Source of the DNA: Candidatus Bathyarchaeum sp.
Lineage (GTDB): Archaea > Thermoproteota > Bathyarchaeia > Bathyarchaeales > Bathyarchaeaceae
DNA: 11,821 nucleotides
Reading direction: 5' to 3'
Assembly (NCBI GenBank): GCA_003096255.1
Contig: PIXS01000031.1
Coordinates: 1-11,821 of the forward strand
This document shows positions 1-6,645 of the stretch, piece after piece. How positions within the stretch are numbered: position 1 is the stretch's first letter; the number at the start of each line of letters is the position of its first letter. A program made the translations under genes and the position numbers. The notes beneath the pieces were generated by a model. The model was not told where the DNA came from. It worked only from the letters and a program-made list of their open reading frames with translations, and did no database searches.

Positions 1-98
1 ATTTGCGGAAAAGAACCTACTACAGCAAAGCAGAGAACCAGCAATAGAATATGGGTTGCCCTTATGTACCCCATTGTATGCACAAAGAACTCCAACAT
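1..98 (-). CDS. possible N-terminus of a membrane or secreted protein (partial, cut by left edge)
   Basis: An open frame starts at ATG 98-96, with alternative starts GTG 83-81 and ATG 74-72, and runs off the left edge after about 32 codons. The visible part reads as a short polar stretch, then a hydrophobic run (ILLLVLCFAVVG), as in a signal peptide or first transmembrane helix. A stop codon (TAA) sits just upstream of ATG 98, which limits the start choice. It lies about 75 bases beyond the end of hel308 on the same strand, and a TATA-like tract (GTTATAGATA on the minus strand, about 153-162) could serve it. Only the hydrophobic segment supports coding, so this is tentative and no function is assigned. 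Confidence 0.35.
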   Translation of the reverse strand, partial: MLEFFVHTMGYIRATHILLLVLCFAVVGSFPQ

Positions 99-110
99 GC
101 GTTAATTGAA

Positions 111-150
111 AAGGTTTTTTGTCAAGAAAATTTGACCAAAACAATACGTG
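111..150 (-). terminator. weak T-rich termination region after hel308, with small inverted repeat
   Basis: Read on the minus strand, the bases after the hel308 stop contain two TTTT runs. They also hold a small inverted repeat (GTCAA, 6-base gap, TTGAC; 121-136). T-rich tracts are the usual intrinsic termination signal in archaea. The stem is only five pairs, so this could equally be chance or an operator for the putative gene that starts at 98. Confidence 0.2.
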
Positions 151-174
151 CGTATCTATAACTTGGATACCTGA

Positions 175-2409
175 CTAAAATTCGGTTAGGGCTCGCTGCT
201 GCTCTTTCGGTTTCTTCTTTTTCAGGCTCTGCCACTCATCCGCCTTAACAAAGCCGCCCACCTGCTCCTTAATCTTCTGAGCCAACCGAGGACCAATCAA
301 CGGCAAACGGGTTAGTTTCGGCAAAGGCGCCCGCTTCAAATCATCCATGCTTCGGAGCCCAGAATTGAAGAGGATGCGGGCTCGGGCTCTTCCCACTCCC
401 TCCAGCGTAACCAGCGGAAGCAGTTCAGGCTTCACTCCTTTCTCGATTCTTACAGTGAGCCTAGCCAGATGTTCTAGGAGGTCTTTGTGCTTGAAGAGGG
501 TAGCCAACTCGTTGGAGGCGTGAACAAGCCACTTAGCCGTCGAAATAAGCCTGTAAAGGTCTCCAGGCTGCACACTGAAGCGTTCAATCATCTCATCCTC
601 TGTTGTTTCATCCATCCACGCCTTCAGCACCTGCGCCAGTTTTGCTTCTCCAAGAAACTCCTCAAACGCTATACGGTCCATCCACGGGTCAGGTAAGTCA
701 ACCATGAATTCGTCCTGATGGTCTTCGATAAAGAATTGTAGGCTGTCCATTTCGTTGGAGTAGGGGCGCATCTTTGGATACATGTCTGGTGTGCGGGCAA
801 CCATGTGAAGAAAGCTGGTGTCAGTGAGCCTCTGGGCTCGTTTGTTGAGGGCATCCCTGATTACTACGCCAGTTAGGGGGTCAATGTATAGTTCGGAGAC
901 TCTTCGTCCAAACTTGGTGGCATAAAGTTTGTCGCCGCCGACCTCAATCATCTTCTCGGTGAAAAGAAAGCCCAGACTCTTGGCTATGACACCCTTTATC
1001 GCCCGTGGATCATACTGGTAAGCGTAGAATGTTTTGCCAAAAAAGTCGTAGATTCCTTGCTCTGTGTGGGCAAAATCTGAGGCAACAGTAGCCAAAACAT
1101 GAGACCTTAAAATCCGTTCCACCGCCAACTTAGACCAGATACGTTCTGTTTCGGCAAGAATGTAGTTCTCCATCAGATACTCCCGCTCATCCTCAGTCTT
1201 AGCTATCAGAATCGAGTCTCCAACCTTGTCGTAGCGGGGTCTTCCGGCGCGTCCAGCCATCTGCTTGTATTCAAGAACTGGTATGGGATAGTACCCGTAG
1301 CCTGCTTCGTATCGTCGATACTCGTTGATGATTACTACCCGAGCTGGAAGGTTAACTCCAAAAGCTAAAGTCGGTGTAGCTGTTAGAACCTTGATTTTTC
1401 CTTCCTTGAAGGCATCTTCAATCAGTTTCCTGTGTCCGCCCCTTAATCCTGCATGATGAAAAGCCGTTCCGCCTTTAACCGCCTCAGCTAACTGCTCGCT
1501 GATTCGTGTCCTTGCTCCTGTCGCAAGAATCTGCTCAGACAACTGACTCAAAGACCGCTTTAGGGGCTTAGAAAGGAGAGGATTGATTTTGGTTGCCATC
1601 TTTTTGGCTAGGCTTATTGTGTTTCTTCGGGTGCCTGCGAAAGCTAGGGCTTGTCCCCCCGATTTTACGGTGTAGATGGCTAGGTTGATGCTGGGGTTCT
1701 TTGTTGGTTTCTCGATTTTTTGGGCGCCGCCGTCCTTGAACAATATCTCGTCGTGATGGAATACGCCTTCCCTGAGGGTTACGGGTCTCCATTCTGTTGT
1801 AACCGATATTGCCTTCAGCCACTCCGCGACCTCATCAACATTCTTTATTGTAGCGCTCAAAACAAGCAACTGAATGTCAGGGTTCACCTGCATGAGGCGA
1901 GCTAACACAACTTCAAGGGTTGGTCCCCGTTCAGGCTCGTTAAGAAGATGCACCTCATCTGCAACAACCAAAGACACGTCGCTTACCCACTTTGCCCTGT
2001 GCCTCAGCAACGAATCAGCCTTCTCGTTTGTAGTAACTATGATGTCGTGCTTGCCCATCCATGGGTCACTGCCGTCGTAGTCGCCTGTGCTGATGCCCAC
2101 ACTGACCCGTCGCCCATTCCGTTTCTTGATGTCAGTATATTTCTTGAATTCTTCACATTTTTCTGTGGCTAAGGCTCGCAACGGAGAAAGATACAGCACT
2201 TTTCCATCCCGCTCCAACACATGCTTAAGGGCACACAATTCAGCAACCAGCGTCTTGCCTGATGCTGTTGGGCTAGCCAAAACAAGGTTTGTTCCATCCA
2301 AGGCTCCAGAACGCACCGCCTCCTGCTGAGGAGGATAAAGTTCAGCTATTCCTTGACTGATTAGGACCTGTTTCACGGGTTCAGGTAATGGCAGTTCTTT
2401 GATTTTCAA
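175..2409 (-). CDS. hel308: Hel308-type superfamily 2 DNA helicase
   Basis: This is an ATP-dependent 3'-5' DNA helicase of the Hel308/Hjm family, known to act on stalled or branched forks and in homologous recombination. Visible motifs, in order: Q-motif region (PPQQEAV, about 26-32), Walker A ASPTASGKT (45-53), DEVH box (151-154), SAT (185-187), motif IV region AFAGTRRNT (about 256-264), and motif VI QMAGRAGR (383-390). The C-terminus has a helix-hairpin-helix-like region (LEGVGRARA about 669, then PLIGPRLAQ about 703) and a Lys-rich tail. At 744 aa the length is normal for the family. The start is TTG 2409, because an in-frame TAA lies a few codons upstream; an AGGG ribosome-binding sequence lies about nine bases before it. 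It follows mcm by 17 bases and is probably co-transcribed. The last seven residues, QRALTEF, resemble a PCNA-interaction motif. Confidence 0.93.
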   Translation of the reverse strand: MKIKELPLPEPVKQVLISQGIAELYPPQQEAVRSGALDGTNLVLASPTASGKTLVAELCALKHVLERDGKVLYLSPLRALATEKCEEFKKYTDIKKRNGRRVSVGISTGDYDGSDPWMGKHDIIVTTNEKADSLLRHRAKWVSDVSLVVADEVHLLNEPERGPTLEVVLARLMQVNPDIQLLVLSATIKNVDEVAEWLKAISVTTEWRPVTLREGVFHHDEILFKDGGAQKIEKPTKNPSINLAIYTVKSGGQALAFAGTRRNTISLAKKMATKINPLLSKPLKRSLSQLSEQILATGARTRISEQLAEAVKGGTAFHHAGLRGGHRKLIEDAFKEGKIKVLTATPTLAFGVNLPARVVIINEYRRYEAGYGYYPIPVLEYKQMAGRAGRPRYDKVGDSILIAKTEDEREYLMENYILAETERIWSKLAVERILRSHVLATVASDFAHTEQGIYDFFGKTFYAYQYDPRAIKGVIAKSLGFLFTEKMIEVGGDKLYATKFGRRVSELYIDPLTGVVIRDALNKRAQRLTDTSFLHMVARTPDMYPKMRPYSNEMDSLQFFIEDHQDEFMVDLPDPWMDRIAFEEFLGEAKLAQVLKAWMDETTEDEMIERFSVQPGDLYRLISTAKWLVHASNELATLFKHKDLLEHLARLTVRIEKGVKPELLPLVTLEGVGRARARILFNSGLRSMDDLKRAPLPKLTRLPLIGPRLAQKIKEQVGGFVKADEWQSLKKKKPKEQQRALTEF

Positions 2410-2426
2410 TGTGGTTGCCCTTTAGG

Positions 2427-4463
2427 TTAGGTCTTTTTTAGGTATCCGTCCCTTGGCGCGAAGAGAGTTCCTTCTTTGAGCATCTGTCCAATGAGGCGTT
2501 CCGCTTCTCCAGACATTATGTCATATTCACCTTGAAGCCTCTCCATGAGCCTGTCCTTGTCTACCATGCCTGTTTCTTTTTCCATGCTTGAAATGAGACC
2601 AAGAATAACAGACAGCTTGTCACGAAGGCTCTTTGGTTTGCCTGTCATTATGATGTCTATGTCAAACTTGTGAGAGGAAATGTCGATTCCAACCTGCTCT
2701 AGAGACGTCTTCATAATATTGATTGCCCGTTCAGCATCATCTGCACTAACCTGATTCCGCAAAGCAACCCTTGCCCTAGCCTCAGCAATACGCACCAGCG
2801 ACTCCAGCTGCCTGGCAGTAATAGCCACGGGCGTGCCCTCGGTTTCGCTGGCGGAACGCATAAGCAGATAGAAGCCTTTCAAGATTTCTAGTGCCTCTTG
2901 TGTTAGGGCTGGTTTGAGTTTTTTGGAGTAGCTTACGTATTTTCTGAAGAGGTCAGCTTCTATGGGGGGCTCAACTGGGGTTACGCCTGTTCTGTGGAGT
3001 TCAAGGATGTGCTCGGTCATCTGGGCGTCTTTAGTCTTATCTGGCACGTCCCTTAGAACGAAGATGAGGTCAAACCTTGAAAGGATGGTGACTGGAAGAG
3101 AAATGTTCTCTGCTACTGTCCTGTACGGATCGTACCTGCCAAGAGACGGGTTTGCCGCAGCCAAGATGGACGTTCGGGCGTTTAAGGTCGCAACGATTCC
3201 TCCTTTAGCAACTGAAACCGTGTGCTGCTCCATGACCTCGTGGATGGCTACCCTGTCCTCTGTTCGCATCTTGTCCATTTCGTCTATGGCGGCTATACCT
3301 TTGTCTGCCAGCACCAATGCTCCAGCCTCAAGAGTCATTCCTCCTGCTTTGTCTCTGAGCACCGCAGCCGTCAAACCAGCTGCAGTGGTTCCGCGTCCAG
3401 AAGTGTACAATCCACGAGGAGCAATCTTAGAAACATACTGCAGAAGCTGGGACTTGGCTGTTCCTGGGTCTCCTACAATCAGAACGTTCAGGTCTCCCCT
3501 AATTGTGATGTCAGGGAACAGTTTCGGGGTTCCTCCGAAAAGAAGGTACATTACTGCCTCTTTGAGGTGCTCATTCCCGTAAATGGAAGGTGCCAAAGAA
3601 CCCAAAATCTTATTGTGGATTTCAGGGTCCTTTGCCAACTCAAGAATCTGTTCCTCCTCTTCTGGCGTGATAAGAACCTTCTCAGGCTCCTTACTTTCCA
3701 CATCAATGAAGTTGGTGTCTAGATGCAACGTGAAGGAACGGAGACGCCCAACCTTTGGAACAGTTGGAGCAATGGCACGGGCGATTCCAACAACAACAAC
3801 GTGGTCTCCAGGTCTTGCCATGTCAACAAGGTCTCTTTCAAGAAGTTTAATGTCAAGCCAACGAGGAAGCTGACCTGGAGGAAGGTCCTCGGGGCGTTCT
3901 TGGATGCGCACGTCCTGGGTGTCGATGAATGTGGATTCTTCCTGAACAAATTCGAAGGAGCTTTTTCTTCTGCATTCAGGGGCGCTGCAGGCGGGAGGTG
4001 CTGTCAGGAAGGGACCAGATTGAACAACAGTAGACATTGCTCCACACCATTTGCATCTGAAGGTTGCCTCCATAACCATGGGTCGGGCAGGGCTGGCGCG
4101 GACAACGATTCCTTCCAACATCACAAATTTTCCGATGTGCTTAGAACCCAAAATACGCAGGGGCGTGGCTTCGGGTAATCCGCGGAACCTGACTGTGATG
4201 TTTCCGATTTCTTCAACATATTCAGGCTCCTCTATCTGCAGCTGAGCCTTTGCTGCTCGGTTTGCGTATTCTAGGTAATCGTCAGGTTTGTCCATGAGCT
4301 GCTGGGCGAGGGCAGGTTCAGCCGACAAGAGTTCATCAAAATCTACTATAAAGGATTTTTTTCCGGAAATTGCCATGACTGAGAGACGTTCACGGTATTT
4401 GTCGGATTTGAAAAAGTCGAGGAACAGTTCTTCTGGGTCTGCTGTTAACGTTTCTTCGGTCAT
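2427..4463 (-). CDS. mcm: MCM replicative DNA helicase
   Basis: This is the archaeal MCM, the hexameric 3'-5' motor of the replicative helicase, which works with GINS and a Cdc45/GAN homologue. At 678 aa it has the typical layout. It starts with an N-terminal domain carrying a zinc site (Cys137, 140, 159 and 164). The AAA+ core has Walker A GDPGTAKS (331-338), Walker B AIDEM (392-396), sensor 1 AAAN (435-438) and the arginine-finger motif LSRFD (461-465). A C-terminal winged-helix region spans about 600-678. The ATG start overlaps the terminal TGA of the gins23 frame (ATGA), so translation is probably coupled. This overlap is why the TAA inside gins23 matters for mcm expression. All catalytic motifs look intact. 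The long antisense open frames over this gene are shadows. Confidence 0.96.
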   Translation of the reverse strand: MTEETLTADPEELFLDFFKSDKYRERLSVMAISGKKSFIVDFDELLSAEPALAQQLMDKPDDYLEYANRAAKAQLQIEEPEYVEEIGNITVRFRGLPEATPLRILGSKHIGKFVMLEGIVVRASPARPMVMEATFRCKWCGAMSTVVQSGPFLTAPPACSAPECRRKSSFEFVQEESTFIDTQDVRIQERPEDLPPGQLPRWLDIKLLERDLVDMARPGDHVVVVGIARAIAPTVPKVGRLRSFTLHLDTNFIDVESKEPEKVLITPEEEEQILELAKDPEIHNKILGSLAPSIYGNEHLKEAVMYLLFGGTPKLFPDITIRGDLNVLIVGDPGTAKSQLLQYVSKIAPRGLYTSGRGTTAAGLTAAVLRDKAGGMTLEAGALVLADKGIAAIDEMDKMRTEDRVAIHEVMEQHTVSVAKGGIVATLNARTSILAAANPSLGRYDPYRTVAENISLPVTILSRFDLIFVLRDVPDKTKDAQMTEHILELHRTGVTPVEPPIEADLFRKYVSYSKKLKPALTQEALEILKGFYLLMRSASETEGTPVAITARQLESLVRIAEARARVALRNQVSADDAERAINIMKTSLEQVGIDISSHKFDIDIIMTGKPKSLRDKLSVILGLISSMEKETGMVDKDRLMERLQGEYDIMSGEAERLIGQMLKEGTLFAPRDGYLKKT

Positions 4464-4732
4464 GTTCTGTCTTCTCCCTGTTTCTTCAGTATTTCATTTC
4501 TCCATTTAGTAATGGTTCCATGTAAGTAATTGTAGAGGGCACGTTCTTCTTTCGTGAGGTTCTCCATAAGCACTCGCGTCTTGGCTGAGGATGAGGCAAG
4601 AGAAACTATCTTCTTCAGTCTTGTTCTGGTTATGTCCTCAGAGAGTCTCTTTGCCTTTTCACAGTCGCTTCTTTTTTCTGGCTTCTTGATGGCTGCCTGA
4701 TTTAGCTCTTCAAGGTAACGCCGCAGTTTAGG
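4460..4732 (-). pseudogene. detached 3' part of gins23 (rest of GINS A domain) beyond an in-frame TAA
   Basis: Directly after the TAA at 4735-4733, the same frame continues for 90 codons to a TGA that overlaps the mcm start. It begins PKLRRYLEEL and is Lys/Glu-rich and helical in character, as expected for the alpha-helical A domain of GINS proteins. There is no frameshift: codon phase is conserved from the GTG at 5050 to the TGA at 4460. The first ATG or GTG in this stretch comes more than 50 codons in (GTG, then ATG, around VLM), so separate translation of the whole segment is unlikely. It is therefore best read as the rest of the same gene. It would be made by readthrough, lost, or intact in reality if the TAA is a sequence error. 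Confidence 0.7.
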
Positions 4733-5050
4733 TTAAAACTTCTCTGGGAGGGACGCGAGTCTCTGGGAAGTTTGAACGCGGGCTTCTTTCCAGTGAATCT
4801 TGTTCAGCATCATCAAATCTAGTGGCTCATCCATGCGGATTCGGGCTATTCCAGACTTTTCCAGTTCTTTGGCTACCCAAAACCTGACTTCATATTCTTT
4901 TCCTTGTGTGAATGGTCCAACTTTTATGCCTGGGAGTTCGATTTGGGGATTGTTCCTGTTTGCCACTACCTTGATGGGCATGTTTTCGAAGTCGAAATCA
5001 GCATCTTTGATGGATGCTACTGGGTCAGCTGACAATCCCTCTCTCTCCAC
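4733..5050 (-). CDS. gins23: Gins23-type GINS complex subunit, ended early by in-frame TAA
   Basis: GINS binds MCM and Cdc45/GAN to form the active replicative helicase. The 105 residues read before the stop contain the beta-rich B domain: a VVANR segment, then ELPGIKVGPF and a WVAKELEKSGIARI segment. The start of the A domain follows, with KIHWKEARVQ and QRLASLPEKF. B before A marks the Psf2/Psf3-like class, which in archaea is Gins23. The frame stops at TAA where the family usually has Tyr after LP-x-x-F, and then continues in phase to mcm (see 4460-4732). The combined length of about 196 aa fits a complete Gins23. The start is GTG 5050-5048. An upstream in-frame TGA at 5086-5084 limits extension, and the intervening codons include only CTG or ATT as alternative starts. 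A TATA-like box lies at 5091-5097. Confidence 0.85.
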   Translation of the reverse strand: MEREGLSADPVASIKDADFDFENMPIKVVANRNNPQIELPGIKVGPFTQGKEYEVRFWVAKELEKSGIARIRMDEPLDLMMLNKIHWKEARVQTSQRLASLPEKF

Positions 5051-5089
5051 AGACAGAATTCTGTGCCACAGAACATACTGCAGTCACAG

Positions 5090-5098
5090 ATATAAGCT
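5090..5098 (-). promoter_or_regulatory. candidate TATA box for the gins23-mcm-hel308 operon
   Basis: On the minus strand the sequence GCTTATATC lies about 42-48 bases before the GTG start of gins23. That would put transcription start about 15-20 bases upstream of the codon, normal for archaea. A second A/T-rich candidate (CTATTTATGCC, minus strand, about 5180-5190) lies farther upstream. A T6 run (about 5120-5125, minus strand) between the pilin stop and this site could end upstream transcription. Confidence 0.4.
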
Positions 5099-5226
5099 CA
5101 ATTCAACCACGCGAAGCAAAAAATCACTAGTAAATGCTCGACTTTTTCTTCTTTAGAGGCTATATCTGCCGATTATTTTGGCATAAATAGTTGGTTCTGT
5201 TAATAAGTTTCATCGAATGTGGGCTG

Positions 5227-6492
5227 TTACTGTGTTTCTTCTGTGCCGAATCCTGTGATGGGCGTCTGGGAGGTGTATTGGGTGACTCTGACGTTCCTGT
5301 AGTAGATGTCTGTTGCCTGTCCTCCGTCAGCGTCATTAGTGAATACGAAGCGGTTATAGTCGCCGCCGAAATTGTCTAAAACTATGGCGTAGCTTTGCCA
5401 GTCTCCTGCACCCGTGTAGCCGTAGTGGTCGTTGATTCCCCAGCTTTGAGTTCCGTATATCCTGTAGAACCTGTCACTGCTTATGCTGCTGTCTACGTCC
5501 ACTCCCACTCCATTTATTTCAGCCTGAACACGGACACTCTTGAAATCAAAACAAATTGCCTGGGTGCCGTCGCCAACAACACTCAAATCTCTCATTGTTG
5601 CTTTCCAGTTGTTGCCCCACATCCTCAAACTGGTTTCATCAATTATCTCCCATTGGTCTGGATCAGTGTCCTGACCAGAACCCCCATAGCTTATCACACC
5701 GTCTCTGGTAAAGTCCACGAACACGTCAAAGGTGTCATCTCCGTCGCTTTCTGAAGCAGCAGAGGGGTTACCATAGTACATGTAAACTGTTGTGGTAGAC
5801 GCTGCTGGAATTGTGGAAGTCTTCACCCATACTGCGGCGGAACTTGATGCAGCATAACTTTCAATCCAGTAAGGAATCGGGGTCTGTGCGTCGCTGTCTG
5901 TGAATCGTAAATCAGAAAAATCGGCATTCATGTCCGAGTCATATTGGACATTGAGTTGAATTTGATAGCCCGTTAATTCGTTGGGGTTCAAGCTGTTGTC
6001 GATTGTTACCTCTTTTCTTTTTTGCCAAGACAGGTCATACCAGTCTTCTCGAGACGCTGTGGAGGAAGATGCTTTGGCAACATACACACATTTTGTAGAA
6101 GTTGCAGTGACCACAGTAAACTCATACCTGCTTGATGCCGTGAAACTATGTGTCACTCTAACGATTGCTGTTTCGCCAGCCTCCACTGTTGCTTCACCTG
6201 AAACAAATGACACATCATTTGCGGGTGCATCATTCACTTGTACATTATCTAGTGTTATTTTGCTTGTTCCCAAGTTTCTGACGGTTAAATCAACGTAAGT
6301 CATGTCTGAAGCCCATGAGTGGCTGGTGATTCCCACTTCATCAAATTCCATGAAAATGATTGACATCGAGCCCATCCATGTGGTGGCTGCTAGGGAAACA
6401 GCTACAACAACCGCGACTAAGATAATTGACGCTACTACTGGGCTAAGCGCCTTAATGTTCTTGATGAGCCTACGCAACCGTGACCCGCACAT
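5227..6492 (-). CDS. type IV pilin-like surface protein with DUF2341 domain
   Basis: This is probably a cell-surface filament or adhesin protein. Residues 1-15 are basic (RLRRLIKNIKA), followed by LSPVVASIILVAVVVAVSLAA. This matches archaeal class III pre-pilin signals, where a PibD/FlaK-type peptidase would cut after Ala15 and leave a hydrophobic helix for filament assembly or membrane anchoring. A short beta-sandwich-like stretch rich in Thr and Val (about 66-140) follows. Next comes a DUF2341-like domain from WYDLSWQKRKEVTI (151) to about 250, including TTTVYMYYGNP, and a C-terminal beta-rich domain (about 260-410) ending near IYYRNVRVTQY. At 421 aa it is much longer than an ordinary pilin (100-200 aa). 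The ATG start has a TATA-like element about 35 bases upstream. Its ligand is unknown; DUF2341 and the C-terminal region suggest, but do not prove, carbohydrate binding. Confidence 0.85.
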   Translation of the reverse strand: MCGSRLRRLIKNIKALSPVVASIILVAVVVAVSLAATTWMGSMSIIFMEFDEVGITSHSWASDMTYVDLTVRNLGTSKITLDNVQVNDAPANDVSFVSGEATVEAGETAIVRVTHSFTASSRYEFTVVTATSTKCVYVAKASSSTASREDWYDLSWQKRKEVTIDNSLNPNELTGYQIQLNVQYDSDMNADFSDLRFTDSDAQTPIPYWIESYAASSSAAVWVKTSTIPAASTTTVYMYYGNPSAASESDGDDTFDVFVDFTRDGVISYGGSGQDTDPDQWEIIDETSLRMWGNNWKATMRDLSVVGDGTQAICFDFKSVRVQAEINGVGVDVDSSISSDRFYRIYGTQSWGINDHYGYTGAGDWQSYAIVLDNFGGDYNRFVFTNDADGGQATDIYYRNVRVTQYTSQTPITGFGTEETQ

Positions 6493-6521
6493 TCATTTTT
6501 GCTTTTTATCTCGGATTCCGA

Positions 6522-6532
6522 ATCTAAATAGC
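6522..6532 (-). promoter_or_regulatory. candidate TATA box for the pilin-like gene
   Basis: On the minus strand the sequence GCTATTTAGAT lies about 30-40 bases upstream of the ATG at 6492. That predicts a leader of roughly ten bases, typical for archaeal genes. No strong Shine-Dalgarno sequence lies before the start, in keeping with a very short leader. Confidence 0.35.
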
Positions 6533-6555
6533 TTATGAATTTGACCTACTGATTC

Positions 6556-6574
6556 AAAAACATCAAAAATGATG
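6556..6574 (-). terminator. hairpin plus T-run downstream of the PrcB-like surface gene
   Basis: On the minus strand the bases read CATCA, TTTT, TGATG, then TTTTT: a five-pair stem with a four-base loop followed directly by a T5 tract. It lies about 70 bases past the stop of the 6646-7614 gene and upstream of the pilin promoter. It is therefore well placed to separate the two surface-protein transcripts. The stem is short, so confidence is limited. Confidence 0.35.
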
Positions 6575-6604
6575 GAGATTATAGTGGAAACGTTCAATTC
6601 TACA

Positions 6605-6617
6605 GATTATATAAGCC
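6605..6617. promoter_or_regulatory. orphan palindromic TATA-like element
   Basis: GATTATATAAGCC contains the self-complementary TTATATAA and is the best TATA-box match in this gap. No start codon lies at a normal distance on either strand. On the minus strand a transcript would begin near 6580 and run straight into the hairpin/T-run at 6556-6574. On the plus strand it would run antisense into the gene at 6646. It may be chance, a long-leader promoter for the pilin gene, or a source of short RNA. Confidence 0.25.
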
Positions 6618-6645
6618 GCTAAGGAACAACAACCTTGAAAGTTGG

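Noticed and set aside
2962..3722. Long plus-strand open frames of 206 and 166 codons opposite mcm
   Set aside because: They lie wholly antisense to a fully conserved mcm, show no recognisable domain, and overlap each other. They are explained by the codon use of mcm.
4460..4732. Independent small gene for the GINS A domain
   Set aside because: No ATG, GTG or TTG occurs near the start of the segment. The first usable codon is more than 50 residues in, which would leave under half of the domain.
4733..4735. Genome-wide reassignment of TAA, or pyrrolysine coding, as the reason for the stop in gins23
   Set aside because: mcm, rfcS, the pilin-like gene, the PrcB-like gene, the flavoprotein, the eight-Cys gene and the HtrA-type gene all end at TAA with sensible protein ends. 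Pyrrolysine uses TAG, which ends hel308, rfcL and the zinc-ribbon gene normally.
4460..4735. Frameshift as the cause of the gins23 break
   Set aside because: The frame before and after the TAA is the same, and the later part reads as GINS-like protein up to the mcm overlap. A substitution fits; an insertion or deletion does not.
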